Shown here: positions 1-9,095 of the stretch, one piece after another | Numbering within the stretch: the stretch's first letter is position 1 | Layout: each line of letters opens with the position of its first letter | Program-made: the position numbers and the translations under genes | The notes under the pieces: model-generated | What the model saw: the letters and a program-made list of their open reading frames with translations, nothing else | Database searches by the model: none | Told to the model about the DNA's origin: nothing | From: Prorocentrum cordatum | Lineage: Eukaryota > Sar > Dinophyceae > Prorocentrales > Prorocentraceae | NCBI GenBank assembly: GCA_963575745.1 | Contig: CAUYUJ010020549.1 | Coordinates: 167,501-205,000 of the forward strand | Length of the DNA stretch: 37,500 nucleotides | Direction of reading: 5' to 3'

Positions 1-149
1 AGAGAGAGAGAAAAACAAACAAATAAGTACATGGGAAGGCGTGCCTTGCAGCAATCTCATATGAAAGGGCCCCTGTCGCGGGGGTAGTCGGCACTTACAC
101 GCGCGCGCAGTCCAGGTCAAGGCATCTCGGGCTGGGGACGTCGGGATTG

Positions 150-352
150 TGCACTACCGTTCTCTCTCCTCTTTCTCCTCGTCATCCCCGTCTCCTCCAC
201 CTAGTCATCTGCCATCACTCCCTGGCCGTCTGTATTCGTGCATCTTGCTTCCAGCTCGCTGCCCTCCTTCTGTGTCCGTTTCGCTCTCATATGTTTCTTC
301 CTCCTCCTCCTCCTCCTCCCCCCCCCCTCCTCTTCCTCCTCCTCCTCCTCCT
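150..352 (+). repeat. TCC-rich polypyrimidine array
   Basis: CT- and TCC-rich sequence becomes a nearly pure TCC run at 297-352. On the minus strand it is a GGA array directly beyond the conserved end of the adjacent gene. It could be intron or 3' flank. Open frames across it (poly-Ser, poly-Pro, poly-Leu, poly-Glu) are artefacts of the triplet. Confidence 0.8.
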
Positions 353-1998
353 CCCAAACAAAACGTGTCCTGTAAGTTGAAGCCCCTGCGCTTGCCCAAC
401 ATCTTGGCTGTGATCGCCGAGATTCGGCGGTCGGCTGGAACACCAGTACGCCGTTGCCACTCTGCAAGGTCCAGAGACAATCTATGCGCGCCAATCTCGA
501 TGACCGTGTCGAGGTTACCATGGATGCCATATCTGTTCTTGAGGATCACCCGCCAGCAGCACGCGGATATGTAGCGCAACACGGGGCCGAGGAATAGAGT
601 GTGTAATGAATCTATGGCCAGGGTCCTCTCTGGAGATGTCTGGAGGTTGTCGCTGAAGAGCGGGCATCGGTGCTGGACGGAATCTATGATTTTCGTCCCG
701 CCTTCCGCGCGACGGCAGCGCCAGAAGACCACTGTAATCGGTATCCGCGCCCTCTCGAGAGCGTGCGTGTCTGGCACGTCACGGCTCGGCTCCAGGCGAT
801 CGCGCTCTTCGAGTGGCACCCCGCCCACCGCGCAGGCGCGCGCCACCACCCGACCGCCGATGCCTTTCTTGGCCCGATCCCATGTTAAGTTACGGAGCAG
901 CTGTGCCAAGTCAGCAGCGGTCTCGAGTCTCACTGGCAATTCGCACCTGCGGCAGTCGGCGTCGTAGTCGCCATGCGACCGCAATGTCCAGGGTGGAGGC
1001 TCGCGACCAACGATATCGTCGATCAGGCCATGCATCTCTGCGGTCGACGCGGCACAAAATTGGCACGGGCTGTGCTTGCTTGACCACGGGGCTAGCCCCA
1101 TCGTGTGGCTGTGCTCCGACCAGTCGCCTTTCACGAATTGCAGCATACATCATCTACACGGCACGTTGCACACACCGTCGACGCATCCATCTGGCCATGG
1201 TGATCTGTCGTATAGTTCTGGTGGCTGGGCCCCACGTACCATGTAATCCAGCTGCCATTCGGTGGCTGATAATATAGGTTGGATGGTGCACCACCCTCGG
1301 CAACCACACGAGCAATGGTCCCCAGACTTAACGGACGATATGAAGTGCCGCCGTCCAGATGCCATATTGACGGCCCAGAAGCCTAACACCGTCTCTGACC
1401 TACCCGCGGCTTGACTTATAACGCAGACGCCGTCGACGTAGATAGATAACGGCAGTGGGTCAACGCGCCCACGTGCTCTGCTGTCAGTCACGAGCGGGTG
1501 GTCTGTGTAAGCAGACACGGTCAATGCTGACGGTTGTCGTTGGTCGAGCGGTTGCGTGAGTTTCTCGAGTATGGAGCCGCCCGATGACATCTCCTCCGCA
1601 AGTGAAACCCACAGCGCTTTCATCGGCAGAGCTCTCACAGATCGCTCCTGGCGCCTGCCAGGGTTCATTGGGACATCGACGCCGGAGAAGGTACCAGCCG
1701 ATGGCAAGACTGCGTCCAAGTGGTGCTGGAACTTCCCTGACTGTGATGCAGGGTCCAGGGAGTACAAGGAGAACGCCCCTTCCAGGAACGTTTGCACGTG
1801 CTGCAAAAAAACAACAAAGTGTACACACGTCTGTAGCCGATATCTTGCAACGCGCGTGCATTCCGAGGATCTACTTGAGCAGCATTGCACCTGCCTCTCG
1901 TTCAGCATCTGTGGAGCCGCGAAACAGGCGGGGTCCAGCGTCAGCAGACATGGTGCGCTTGAGCGAAGGAAAGCCTGCGTATACGCGTAGCACGACAA
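205..1998 (-). pseudogene. Dinoflagellate multicopy protein, broken by one in-frame TGA
   Basis: One reading frame runs from 1998 to 205 and is interrupted only by a TGA at 1152-1150. The upstream half holds a segment LSIYVDGV, then GFWAVN, a Cys-rich CSCGCRGWCT and a Trp-rich stretch (about 1400-1240). The downstream half continues with FVKGDWSEH, SPCQFC, and a segment SLHTLFLG about 130 residues later. From memory this motif order (xDG, CxCGCxGWCT, KGDW, LHTLxLG) recurs in large dinoflagellate families of unknown function; the LHTLxLG part resembles transposase-like proteins, but I cannot confirm that. The distance across the TGA suits an uninterrupted protein, so a nonsense mutation fits better than an intron. 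The first in-frame ATG is at 1908, though the frame is open further upstream. The last part (below about 360) reads through a GGA array as Gly/Glu and is probably not coding. Function unknown. Confidence 0.55.
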
Positions 1999-2008
1999 CG
2001 AAAATAAT

Positions 2009-2176
2009 ATTCCCCCTCCTCCCCAACGTCCTCCTCATCCTCGTCGTCCTCCCCACTCTCCGTCTCCGCCTCGCCATCGCATTCCTCACCAATCCCCCCG
2101 CCTCCGTCTCGCCTCCGCATCCGCATCCCCCGTCTCCGCCTCGTCGATGCAGTCTCCGTCCCCACCCTCACCAATG
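2009..2176 (+). repeat. Degenerate CTC/TCC-rich array
   Basis: Imperfect pyrimidine-rich repeats of CCTCCTC, GTCCTC and CGTCTCCGCC type lie upstream of the minus-strand gene ending at 1998. It is more degenerate than the other TCC arrays in the window. No gene supported. Confidence 0.6.
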
Positions 2177-2368
2177 ACCTGAGCTAATGCCCCATCCTTA
2201 TCCCAGTCATCTCACCCTGCCTTGGGGGATGGGGTGGTGCATTGCAGCGGGTGGGGCGGGGAGAGGGTGGTGGTGCTCGCGTGTATGTAGTGGTGTGTGG
2301 TGCGTGGCTGGTGTTGGGCGCGGCGTTATGCATTCGGGAGGCATGTGTATTTGGCGAGAAACTGTGGG

Positions 2369-2945
2369 AGGATTAACTCCGTGCATTTGGGATGGGGGGT
2401 GGCTTAGCTTCCGTGACGGCAGACGTTGATGATAGGGATGAGGAGGAGGAGGAGGAGAATGCGATGGACGACGCGATGCGTGCCGCCTCTCCCAGACGCC
2501 TGCTCGCGACGGGTGCAACTGCGATCGCTCATTGATTATCTGTCTTCACCCCCCCCCCGTGGGACGTGGTCCTCGTTCGCACTATCAACTCGGCAGCCCT
2601 GGCTCGCTCGCTTCTCGTCGAGCCCACGCTCACCTCGGCAGGTCTGACCCCTCGCTTCACATCATCGGTAATCTGGGAACCACTGGGTTTGCAATCGATG
2701 TTGTTGGATGGGGCGGGGGTGGGCGTTTAGCTCCGTGCATCGTGTGGGGGGGGGCTTAGCATCTGCGACGACAGGCGGTGATGAAAGAGGGAGGTGACGA
2801 TGAATGCATGGCGACGGTCGCCGCTCCAAGACTCCTGCTCACGATGGGCGCGGCCATGGCAACTCATTGCTTATCGGTCGTCACCCCCTCCCGCGGGACC
2901 CTGCCATTGTTCGCCTCTACAGTTCCAGTCTCCTCGGAAGTCCTG
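2369..2945. repeat. Diverged direct duplication, spacing about 355 bp
   Basis: The segment from about 2369 (CTCCGTGCAT, then GGCTTAGC, GCGATGG, CGCCTGCTC, a C-run and GTGGGAC) recurs in the same order from about 2722 (CTCCGTGCAT, GGCTTAGC, GGCGACGG, CTCCTGCTC, CCCCCTCCCGCGGGAC). The copies are clearly related but diverged, with indels. From about 2935 the second copy runs into an imperfect GGTCCCCTCGG-like repeat that reads as Gly/Pro in one frame. No gene is supported between 2190 and 3460. Confidence 0.55.
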
Positions 2946-3466
2946 GTCCCCTCGGTGGTGTTGGTCCGCTCGGCAGATATGGTCCCCTGGGCACTTCTGA
3001 TATCGCCCCCCTCGGTAGTCCTGGGCCCTCCATTGGCTGGGGTCGTGACAGTATAGCTCTTGACGGATGACGGGGTACCACGTATACTATATCTAAGCTA
3101 GTTGGTTTTAGTGACGTAGTTCAAGGCATTCTGGCGATTGAGACTTAAGCCCTCGAGAGCCACGCTGCGATGTGCGAACGCGGGGTCTGCTAATCTGTCT
3201 AACTAGCCTGCTCAGTCCCTTCCCCCTTGTCCGCAGGCAGCCGCGAACGTGATTGCGTAACTATGCATGTGGCTTCGCCGATCCGACTGGCCCACGGAAC
3301 AGAGCACTTTACCTCGAGACATCCGCGCAGATTCCCCTCGCGCCTGCACCATGACCGACCGCACATACTGCAGGCTATAATACTCGGCGGTCTCGAGACC
3401 CTTCGATCTCAAAAGAGGTTGTAGCGTGCGCACGAATAGAAGGGATGGCGACACACGCCTCCATCA

Positions 3467-3708
3467 CTGGCCTGAGCAACAGGCCAACGCACACAAAAGC
3501 TGAAAGTTGACCGAGCTGTCAACCATCTCGGTCTGAGCGCCTCTAGCACTGGCCTGAGCAACAGGCCAACGCACACGAAAGCTGAAAACTGACCGAGCTG
3601 TCAAACCTCGGTCTGAGCGCCTCGAGCTCTGGCCTGAGCAACAGGCCAACGCACGCAAACGCTGAAAGTTGACCGAGCTGTCAACCATATCTCGGTCTGA
3701 GCGATGTA
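3467..3708. repeat. 80-82 bp tandem repeat, three copies
   Basis: Three copies begin with CTGGCCTGAGCAACAGGCC at 3467, 3549 and 3629. Each continues through GCTGAAA, TTGACCGAGCTGTCAA and CTCGGTCTGAGCG. Copies differ by a few substitutions and 1-3 bp indels. The start of each unit is itself a short palindrome (GGCCTGAGCAACAGGCC). Confidence 0.9.
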
Positions 3709-3785
3709 CATCCTTGAAAAATCACGTGCGAACTTCCAGGATCGCTTTGGATTTTCATCGGAAATAGATAAATCCAGAACGCCAG

Positions 3786-3833
3786 GATTTTCCATTTCAA
3801 TTTCCATTGCAATGGAAATTGAGATGGAATTTG
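3786..3833. repeat. CATTGCAATG palindrome family, copy 1
   Basis: Arms at 3790-3809 and 3810-3829 pair at 19 of 20 positions with no spacer, centred on CATTGCAATG. The left flank GCCAGGATTT is shared with copy 2 near 9050. It could extrude as a DNA cruciform or fold as an RNA hairpin. No coding sequence is seen here. Confidence 0.85.
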
Positions 3834-3873
3834 AGAATCGTCGTTTTGCCTGACACATAGTGAATAAATCTGG

Positions 3874-3922
3874 TTTCCATTGCAATTTCCATTTCAATTT
3901 TCCATCGCATTTTCCATCGCAG
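3874..3922. repeat. TTTCCATYGCA direct repeats
   Basis: Four tandem variants of 11-13 bp (TTCCATTGCAA, TTTCCATTTCAAT, TTTCCATCGCA, TTTTCCATCGCA). They are the same units that form the arms of the CATTGCAATG palindrome about 60 bp away, so the two are related. Confidence 0.8.
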
Positions 3923-3925
3923 TAT

Positions 3926-4058
3926 TTGGGGGGTACACAGAGATTTTGACCGGGTACACAGAGCATTTTGACCGGCCCCAGGGGATTTTGACCGGGTACC
4001 AGAGATATTAGGGGGTCACGCGGGGATTTTGACCGGTTACCGGAGATATTAGGGGGGG
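3926..4058. repeat. TTTTGACCGG short repeat cluster
   Basis: TTTTGACCGG occurs at 3944, 3966, 3986 and 4027. Between copies are variants of GGGTACACAGAGA and GAGATATTAGGGGG. Spacing is 20-41 bp, so the array is irregular. Function unknown. Confidence 0.75.
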
Positions 4059-4059
4059 T

Positions 4060-4138
4060 GAGGCTGCGGAGGAGGATGCGGAGGAGGATCGAGGAGGATG
4101 AGGGAGCGGAGGAGGAGGAGTGAGGAGGATGAGGGGGG
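4060..4138 (+). repeat. GGA array
   Basis: Imperfect GGAGGAT/GGA repeats. Followed within 80 bp by a TCC array on the same strand (4215-4430), so the two are complementary and could pair. Confidence 0.85.
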
Positions 4139-4214
4139 TTATCAGCTTCTCTGCCCTAGATATCGGATCGTACATCGCTGAAGCCTGTCGCGTCGCGACG
4201 TCAGAGCAGCGGAC

Positions 4215-4430
4215 TCCTCCTCCTCCTGTTCCTTTTCCTCCTCCCCCTCCTCCTCCTCATCCATCCTGCTCCTCCTCCTCTTCCTCCTCCTCCTCCTCCT
4301 CCTCCCCTCCCTCCCTCCCTCCCTCCCTCCAACTCCAACTCCCCTCCCTCCCCTCTCCTCCTCCTCCTCCTCCTCCTCCTCATCATCATCATCATCCTCA
4401 TCATCCTCATCATCCTCATCCTCCTCCTAG
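4215..4430 (+). repeat. TCC array with CAT interruptions
   Basis: Nearly continuous TCC/CTCC repeats, passing into CATCAT and CATCCT at the 3' end. It lies just beyond the stop codon of the minus-strand gene ending at 4445, so it would be a GGA tract in that gene's 3' untranslated or intergenic region. Confidence 0.9.
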
Positions 4431-4444
4431 ATTGGCTTGGCCGC

Positions 4445-4974
4445 CTAGGACGGGCGAGACTTGCGCTTCGCCTTCACTGCGGCGAGGTCGTTGATCGTCT
4501 GCGCGCGCTCGGCGATCCGACTGAGCTCATCCGACAAGGTGTTCAGCTGCGCCACGGCGCGCGGCAGGTCATCCCCGTGGAGCAACTTCAACTGGCGAGT
4601 GAAGTCCTTCTTGTCGGCGATCCCAGCCGTCGTCGTGATCGGGAGGAACTGATCCTGGCTGATCCTGCTCTCGAGGGCATCCAGCAGCAGCTTCATGGTG
4701 ACCATGTCCTCGTCGGTCTTGGACCACTCCCACTCCTTCAGCGTCTCCGACTGCCGAATCAACCCGCTCGCCTGCGAGCTGATCTGCACGTAGCGCTGGA
4801 GCTGCCTCCTCGCCTGCTCCACGTCGCCGACCTCCTTTGTGGGCGTGGCGTCGCCACCAGCAGCAGCAGTCGACTTGCCACCGCCTGGTCCCTTCTCCCT
4901 GCGCTTCTTGCTCGGCGGCGGCTCCGCGACGCCACCGCCCCCGCCGCCCCCAGCGCCTGGATCGCCTGCAGCCT

Positions 4975-5006
<32 letters not shown>

Positions 5007-5190
5007 GCCTTGGCTGCAGCCTTCGCTGCTGCGACGCGGGCCTTCTTCTGCGCGGGCGTCTCCTCGGGCGCAGGTGCTGGGGCGGCGCGCTTCCCGTCAT
5101 TCTCTCCGCCAGCAGCACCAGCAGCAGCGGGCGTGTCCTTGGAGGGCGCAACATAGGCGGGCGCGGATGAGGAGGAGTAGGACGAGGAGG
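4445..5190 (-). CDS. Ala/Lys-rich protein, 5' end undefined
   Basis: An open frame with biased but protein-like composition ends at TAG 4447-4445. N to C it shows a Pro/Ala/Gly-rich part, KKARVAAAKAAAKAA followed by poly-Ala (from a CTG-type repeat at about 4975-5010), a poly-Gly run, a basic stretch KKRREKGPGGG that may be a nuclear signal, then a more ordered C-terminal region of about 130 residues. That last part contains EWEWSKTDEDM, LLLDALESRI and IAERAQTINDLAAVKAKRK, probably helical. Upstream of about 5190 the frame runs into a GGA array (read as poly-Pro/Leu) and then a GATC cluster, which are unlikely to be coding, so a splice junction near 5160-5190 is plausible. No in-frame ATG was found at that edge. 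Family not recognised. Confidence 0.5.
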
Positions 5191-5346
5191 AGCAGGAGGG
5201 GAGAGGAGGAAGGAGAGGAGACGGAGGAGGACGAGGACGAGGACGAGGAGGAGGAGGAGGAGGAGGCGGAGGAGGAGGCGGAGGAGGAGGAGGAGGCGGA
5301 GGAGGCGGGAGGAGGAGAAGGAGGTGCCAGGATGAGGACGACGGAG
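5165..5346 (+). repeat. GGA/GGAGGC array
   Basis: Purine-rich repeats of GGA, GAC and GGAGGC. On the minus strand this is a polypyrimidine tract directly upstream of the Ala-rich gene's conserved part, which is the position of a 3' splice-site tract if an intron ends there. Confidence 0.85.
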
Positions 5347-5528
5347 GAAGGGTGATGACATACGTGGACGGAAGGAGCGACGCTCCTGGTTGCCACCGTC
5401 GATGGCTGGAGCTGGCGTCGGTGCGGGCAGCGGCGTGCCCTCGGCCGTGGCCTTGTGCCACTGCGCGTGCGTCGACCGCGACGTCGTGAAGCTGCTCGTG
5501 AACCCCTTGGACGTCACAACGGCACGAT

Positions 5529-5785
5529 CTGCCGCGACCGATCGATCGATCGATCGATCTCGATCGGTCACATGCCGATGTCGATCGGATGTCGATCTCG
5601 ATCGTTCTCGATCGCATATCGGTCTCGATCTCGATCTCGATCGAATGATGCCCCCGATAGATCGATCGACCGATCTCGATCGATCGCATGCCGATCTCGA
5701 TCGGACGTCGATCTCGGTCGGCCGTCCACCATCGATATCGATCGCACCTCGATCACGTCTCGATCTCGATCGACCGAGGACGGTG
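5529..5785. repeat. GATC/CTCGAT-rich cluster
   Basis: About 250 bp built largely from GATC, ATCGATCG and GATCTC units, with many overlapping ClaI-like ATCGAT palindromes and interspersed CGCATGCCGAT. It reads as Arg/Ser/Asp repeats in several frames on both strands, so those frames are not evidence of coding. Confidence 0.85.
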
Positions 5786-5907
5786 CGGTCTCCAGGTAGA
5801 GCGCGCGCAGGCTCTCCGTGAGTGGGCAATGTATCACCCACGGAGGCCCCATCTGCATACATTGTGCGAAGTACTTGGAGCCCTCGGGGTCCAAATCCAT
5901 GTATTCA

Positions 5908-6034
5908 TCCTCCTCATCATCATCAACCTATTCCTCCTCCTCCTCCGCCCCGCCTCCTCCTCCTCCTCCTCCTCCTCCTCCTCCCCCTCATCCCCCACTT
6001 CCTCCTCCTCCTCCTCCTCCTCCTCCTCCTCCCC
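5908..6034 (+). repeat. TCC array
   Basis: CATCCTCCTCATCATCATC passes into nearly pure CTC/TCC repeats. A complementary GGA array begins 49 bp downstream, making a potential hairpin with a short loop. Confidence 0.85.
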
Positions 6035-6082
6035 CCTGATCGCTAGAGATAGTGGGGCGGTGTCAGAGATATTATGAGGCGC

Positions 6083-6192
6083 ACAGAGGAGGAGGATGAG
6101 GAAGGGGGAGGAAGAGGGGGACAAGGAGGAGGGGCAGGATGATGAGGAAGAGGAGGAGGAGGAGGAGGAGGAGGATGAGGAGGAGGAGTAAT
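6083..6192 (+). repeat. GGA array
   Basis: GGAGGATGAGG and GGAGGAGG repeats, complementary to the preceding TCC array. The spacer 6035-6082 contains no repeat. Confidence 0.85.
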
Positions 6193-6479
6193 GGGAGGAA
6201 GATGAGCCCTAAAGTGGTCGCCTAGACGCGCTGGCGCCTACAGATGCGCGGGCACGCGGATCGTTTCCTCGCGAACGTGGTTGGCGAGGCGGGTTGGAGG
6301 TGGGTCGGTCTGTGCGTCGGATCTGGTTTTATCCCGCGGGGGCCCTGCAGCCGGCCCAGTTTGCCCCCTCCCTCGAGCCAGCAGATCCTCCCGAGGCTCA
6401 GGTAGGTCCCCTTTGTGAAGTCCGTGCGGCTCTCCTCGGTCTTCTGCTTCGCCTGCTCCTGAGCAGGGGGGTGCCAGTC

Positions 6480-6628
6480 TACAACCCTCCCGTCCTCGTC
6501 ATCCTCATCCTCGTCATCCTCCGCCGCCGCCCCCTCCCCTCATCGTCCGCTTCCTCCGCCAATCCCTCCTCGCTCCCACCGCCACCCCTCACCTCGCCGT
6601 CCTCCGCCACCTCGTCCTCTCCCCATCC
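6480..6628 (+). repeat. Degenerate CTC/TCC tract
   Basis: Pyrimidine-rich sequence with CCTCGTCATCC, CCGCCGCC and CCTCC repeats. It lies beyond the stop of the minus-strand gene ending at 6736. Less regular than the pure TCC arrays. Confidence 0.6.
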
Positions 6629-6639
6629 TCACCCCGTCT

Positions 6640-6659
6640 CCGTGCCAGTTTGGCTCAAG
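6640..6659 (+). other. Possible relict dinoflagellate spliced leader
   Basis: CCGTGCCAGTTTGGCTCAAG differs from the dinoflagellate spliced leader core CCGTAGCCATTTTGGCTCAAG only by one missing A and one T-to-G change. Relict leaders mark cDNAs that were reverse-transcribed and reinserted. No plus-strand gene is recognisable downstream, and the neighbouring gene is on the minus strand, so this may be a leftover fragment or chance. Confidence 0.4.
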
Positions 6660-6735
6660 TATCCTCGCCACATCTCCCACCTCATGTTTCTTCTCAGCTT
6701 CATCCTCAGCCACATCCTCAACCCGAGAGTTGGTT

Positions 6736-7295
6736 TCACCCTGCCCTCGGCTCCATGACGGTGTCGTACTCCTTCTTGGCCCAGACCCGTCTGAACGCCG
6801 CTTTCTTCTCATTCTTCTTGACGCCTGTGATCGCGTCGTGCCCCTTCTGCAGCTCGGGGTCCCGCTTCAGCGCGGACTGCCAGCGGGATGCCACCGTGGC
6901 GTTCTTCTTCCCGTCCGTCGTCACGTCGAAGCCGCCCGAGGCGATGTCATTCCAGAACGCGACCTCCTCGCGCAGGGTGCCCTTGTTCCTGCCAGCGCGC
7001 TCGGCGAGCGCGTCGTGCTGGCCTTGTCGTGCGCGGGCCAGGCGAGCCCCCATTTCGAGGGGTTTGTCAGGCGCCCCTCTGCATCTACATCCTTCGTGAG
7101 CTCCGCCATCGTGGCATTCAAGTCAGCGCGCCCCTTCTCGCTCATGTAGTCCGCCATCTGGGGCGACGAGAACATGCCGAGCAAGCGATCCGAGATGGCG
7201 AGCTCGTCGATCGCGGCCTGGCCGCGCACCGCCTTCTCCAGGGTGTCCTGGCGCGGCGGTGCGCGCGGTGGGTGGGCAAAGAGTGGTGATGACAT
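6736..7295 (-). pseudogene. Dinoflagellate hypothetical protein, frameshifted at a G-run
   Basis: Two overlapping minus-strand frames form one protein. The upstream frame gives TLEKAVRGQAAIDELAI, MFSSPQMADYMSEKG and LTKDVDAEGRL, to NPSKWG. The downstream frame resumes at once with ARLARARQGQHDALAER and ends KAAFRRVWAKKEYDTVM and a stop at 6736. The switch is at the G5 run at about 7046-7050, so a 1-base length change restores continuity. The final FRxxWAxKxYD motif, preceded by KNEKK, resembles a short motif seen in many dinoflagellate proteins of unknown role (from memory). The 5' end lies near a TCC array, so an exon boundary around 7300 is likely. It may be a real gene with an assembly error. 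Function unknown. Confidence 0.5.
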
Positions 7296-7328
7296 GACCG
7301 TCGCAACGCTTCCTGTGTCTCCCTTCCT

Positions 7329-7480
7329 TCCTCCGCCTCCTCCTCCTCCTCCTCCTCCTCCCCCTCCTCCTCCTCACCCGCGTCTTCCTGATCCCCCTCC
7401 TACCCCTCCTTTTCCTGCTGCTCCTCCTCCTCTTCCTCCTCCTCCTCCTCCTCGTCATCATCAGCATCATCATCCTCGCC
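7329..7480 (+). repeat. TCC array
   Basis: CTCCTCC repeats with a few CCCGCGTC interruptions, ending in CATCATCAGCATCATCATC. On the minus strand it is a GGA tract just upstream of the gene at 7295-6736. Looser CT-rich sequence continues to about 7560. Confidence 0.85.
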
Positions 7481-7755
7481 TATCTTCCTTCTCGTGGTTA
7501 TGCTCCCCGCCCCCCTCTCCTCACCCTCACCCACCCATCCTCCTCCTCGCTCTCGGGGCCCAGGCGGGTTTGCAGGCGACGGTATCCTGGCGAGACAGAA
7601 GGTGGGGAGATGACGCAGGCGATCGACTTGGGTGGCTGAACGAACCAGATATGACGAAGGGGGTGCGATGGATGCGGAGGGCATGGGGGGGGGGGGGGGA
7701 GGTTGATGGGGGGATGACACCGATACGACGAGATCGAAAAGCGATGACGTTAACC

Positions 7756-8744
7756 TCACCATTCCAAGAAGTCTGGCGGGATCCCCCCAGGCGGTGGGCC
7801 CTCGCAGGGCCTCGGGGACGGCGCGGCTGGCTGGCTCGTGCGTGCGGCCGACATCTGCGCTGGCGGCTCGGGCTGCGCTGCTGGCGGCTCGGGCTGCGCT
7901 GGCGGCTCGGGCTGCGCTGGCGGCTCGGGCTTGGCCGCGGGCGCTGGTGTGGCCTTGCCCTTGCCGTTGGCCTTGCCCTTGCCGTTGGCCTTGCCCTTGC
8001 CGGTGGCCCTGCCCTTCGCCTTCGGCGCGGCCTTGCCCTCTGCCTTCGGCGTGGCGCTGTCCGCGCCTAGTGACGGCGCCTGCTCTGCATCGGGATCATC
8101 GTCGCCCTCGGGGTCGTTCTCGCTCTCGGACTTCACGTCGTCCTCGTCCTCATCTGCTCCTGGCACGTCGTCTCGGTCGGCACATGCCTCGGCCTCGTCA
8201 CCACCGTCTCCTGGCTCGCTTCCGTCGGCGTCTGCTGCGTCGGCCTCGGTGTGCTTCTTCTTCATCGGCTTCGGCTTGCTCGCGGAGGCTGTGCTGCTCT
8301 TCTTGAACTCTTTGTTAAACTCGTTTTTGGCGGCCTCCATGGCTGGCTTATCCAGTTCACCAGAACAGTATTTCTCGGCCCAGGTTTGAGCCAATCTCTT
8401 GCACTCGGTCTCCTTCTCGAGGGGGTAGATCCACTGCATGAGCTGGCCGTTTCCCTTTTTCATCTGGATCCACTTCTCGTCTTTCTTTTTCGTAAACGCA
8501 ACAGTGATGCGGTTCTCGTCTTTGTCGGTCCCAGACCAGATTTGGAGCGAGCCCTTTGGCGCCGTGCGATGAGCGGGCAGGTCGTCTGGGCTAGTGTTCG
8601 GGATCTGCCACGCCATGTCGTCCCCCCACTTGGCAATCAGCGTCGTTACCGATGGGTCCGTCGATCGCTCGGCCGTGGCATACTCTGGGATCTCACTCTT
8701 CCCGATCTCGCACCGCCACGCTGCCTTTGGGGGGGGCACGTTTT

Positions 8745-8826
<82 letters not shown>

Positions 8827-9003
8827 CGGTGGGCCTCTGTGACATCTCTGGTGGGGTCCGGCTCGTTTTCTGACACGCGGTGCCTGGATATGGCCAGAGT
8901 ATCTGAAGTTGTACCCGTTTTCTGAATGCAACACCTCGCCATCTTTCGGTGATGGTCGCCGTCGCTTTCCATCAGCACCTGCAGCCGCTGCTGGCCGCTT
9001 CAT
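7756..9003 (-). CDS. MKRPAAAA-type Lys/Asp-rich nuclear-like protein with poly-Lys insert
   Basis: ATG at 9003 opens a 415-codon frame to a stop at 7756. MKRPAAAA is a frequent dinoflagellate N-terminus, so I chose this ATG over the open sequence upstream. In order: a basic N-terminus (DGKRRRPSPK); HSENGYNFRYSGHIQ; an uninterrupted Lys run from the 81-nt poly(T) at 8826-8746; an ordered middle (AAWRCEIGKSEIPEY, IAKWGDDMAW, ENRITVAFTKKKDEKWIQM, LAQTWAEKYCSGELD); an acidic Asp/Glu-rich stretch; GKGKAN repeats; and QPEPPA repeats near the end. The Lys/Asp/Pro-rich low complexity suggests a nuclear or nucleic-acid-associated protein, but that is inference. The poly-Lys may instead lie in an unrecognised intron or reflect a slipped homopolymer. 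A CATTGCAATG palindrome lies 49-92 bp upstream of the ATG. Confidence 0.6.
8746..8826 (+). repeat. 81-nt poly(T) homopolymer
   Basis: Uninterrupted run of 81 T, preceded by TTTTG. On the minus strand it is an A-tract keeping frame through the MKRPAAAA gene (81 = 27 codons of AAA). It may be an expanded A-tract, a trace of poly(A) retroposition or a sequencing artefact; the true length cannot be judged from one assembly. Confidence 0.9.
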
Positions 9004-9051
9004 CGCGGTATCCTGTGGGTCGGTGAACCCCTGCCAGCCTTTAGCGCCAGG

Positions 9052-9095
9052 ATTTCCATTGCAATTTCCATTGCAATGGAACTTGCGATGGAAAT
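9052..9095. repeat. CATTGCAATG palindrome family, copy 2
   Basis: Arms 9052-9073 and 9074-9095 match at 20 of 22 positions. Shares the GCCAGGATTT left flank with copy 1. It lies in the putative 5' leader or promoter of the MKRPAAAA gene. Confidence 0.9.

Noticed and set aside
1150-1152. TGA as a selenocysteine codon
   Set aside because: I see no SECIS-like structure and the position lies outside the conserved motifs; nonsense mutation or sequence error is simpler.
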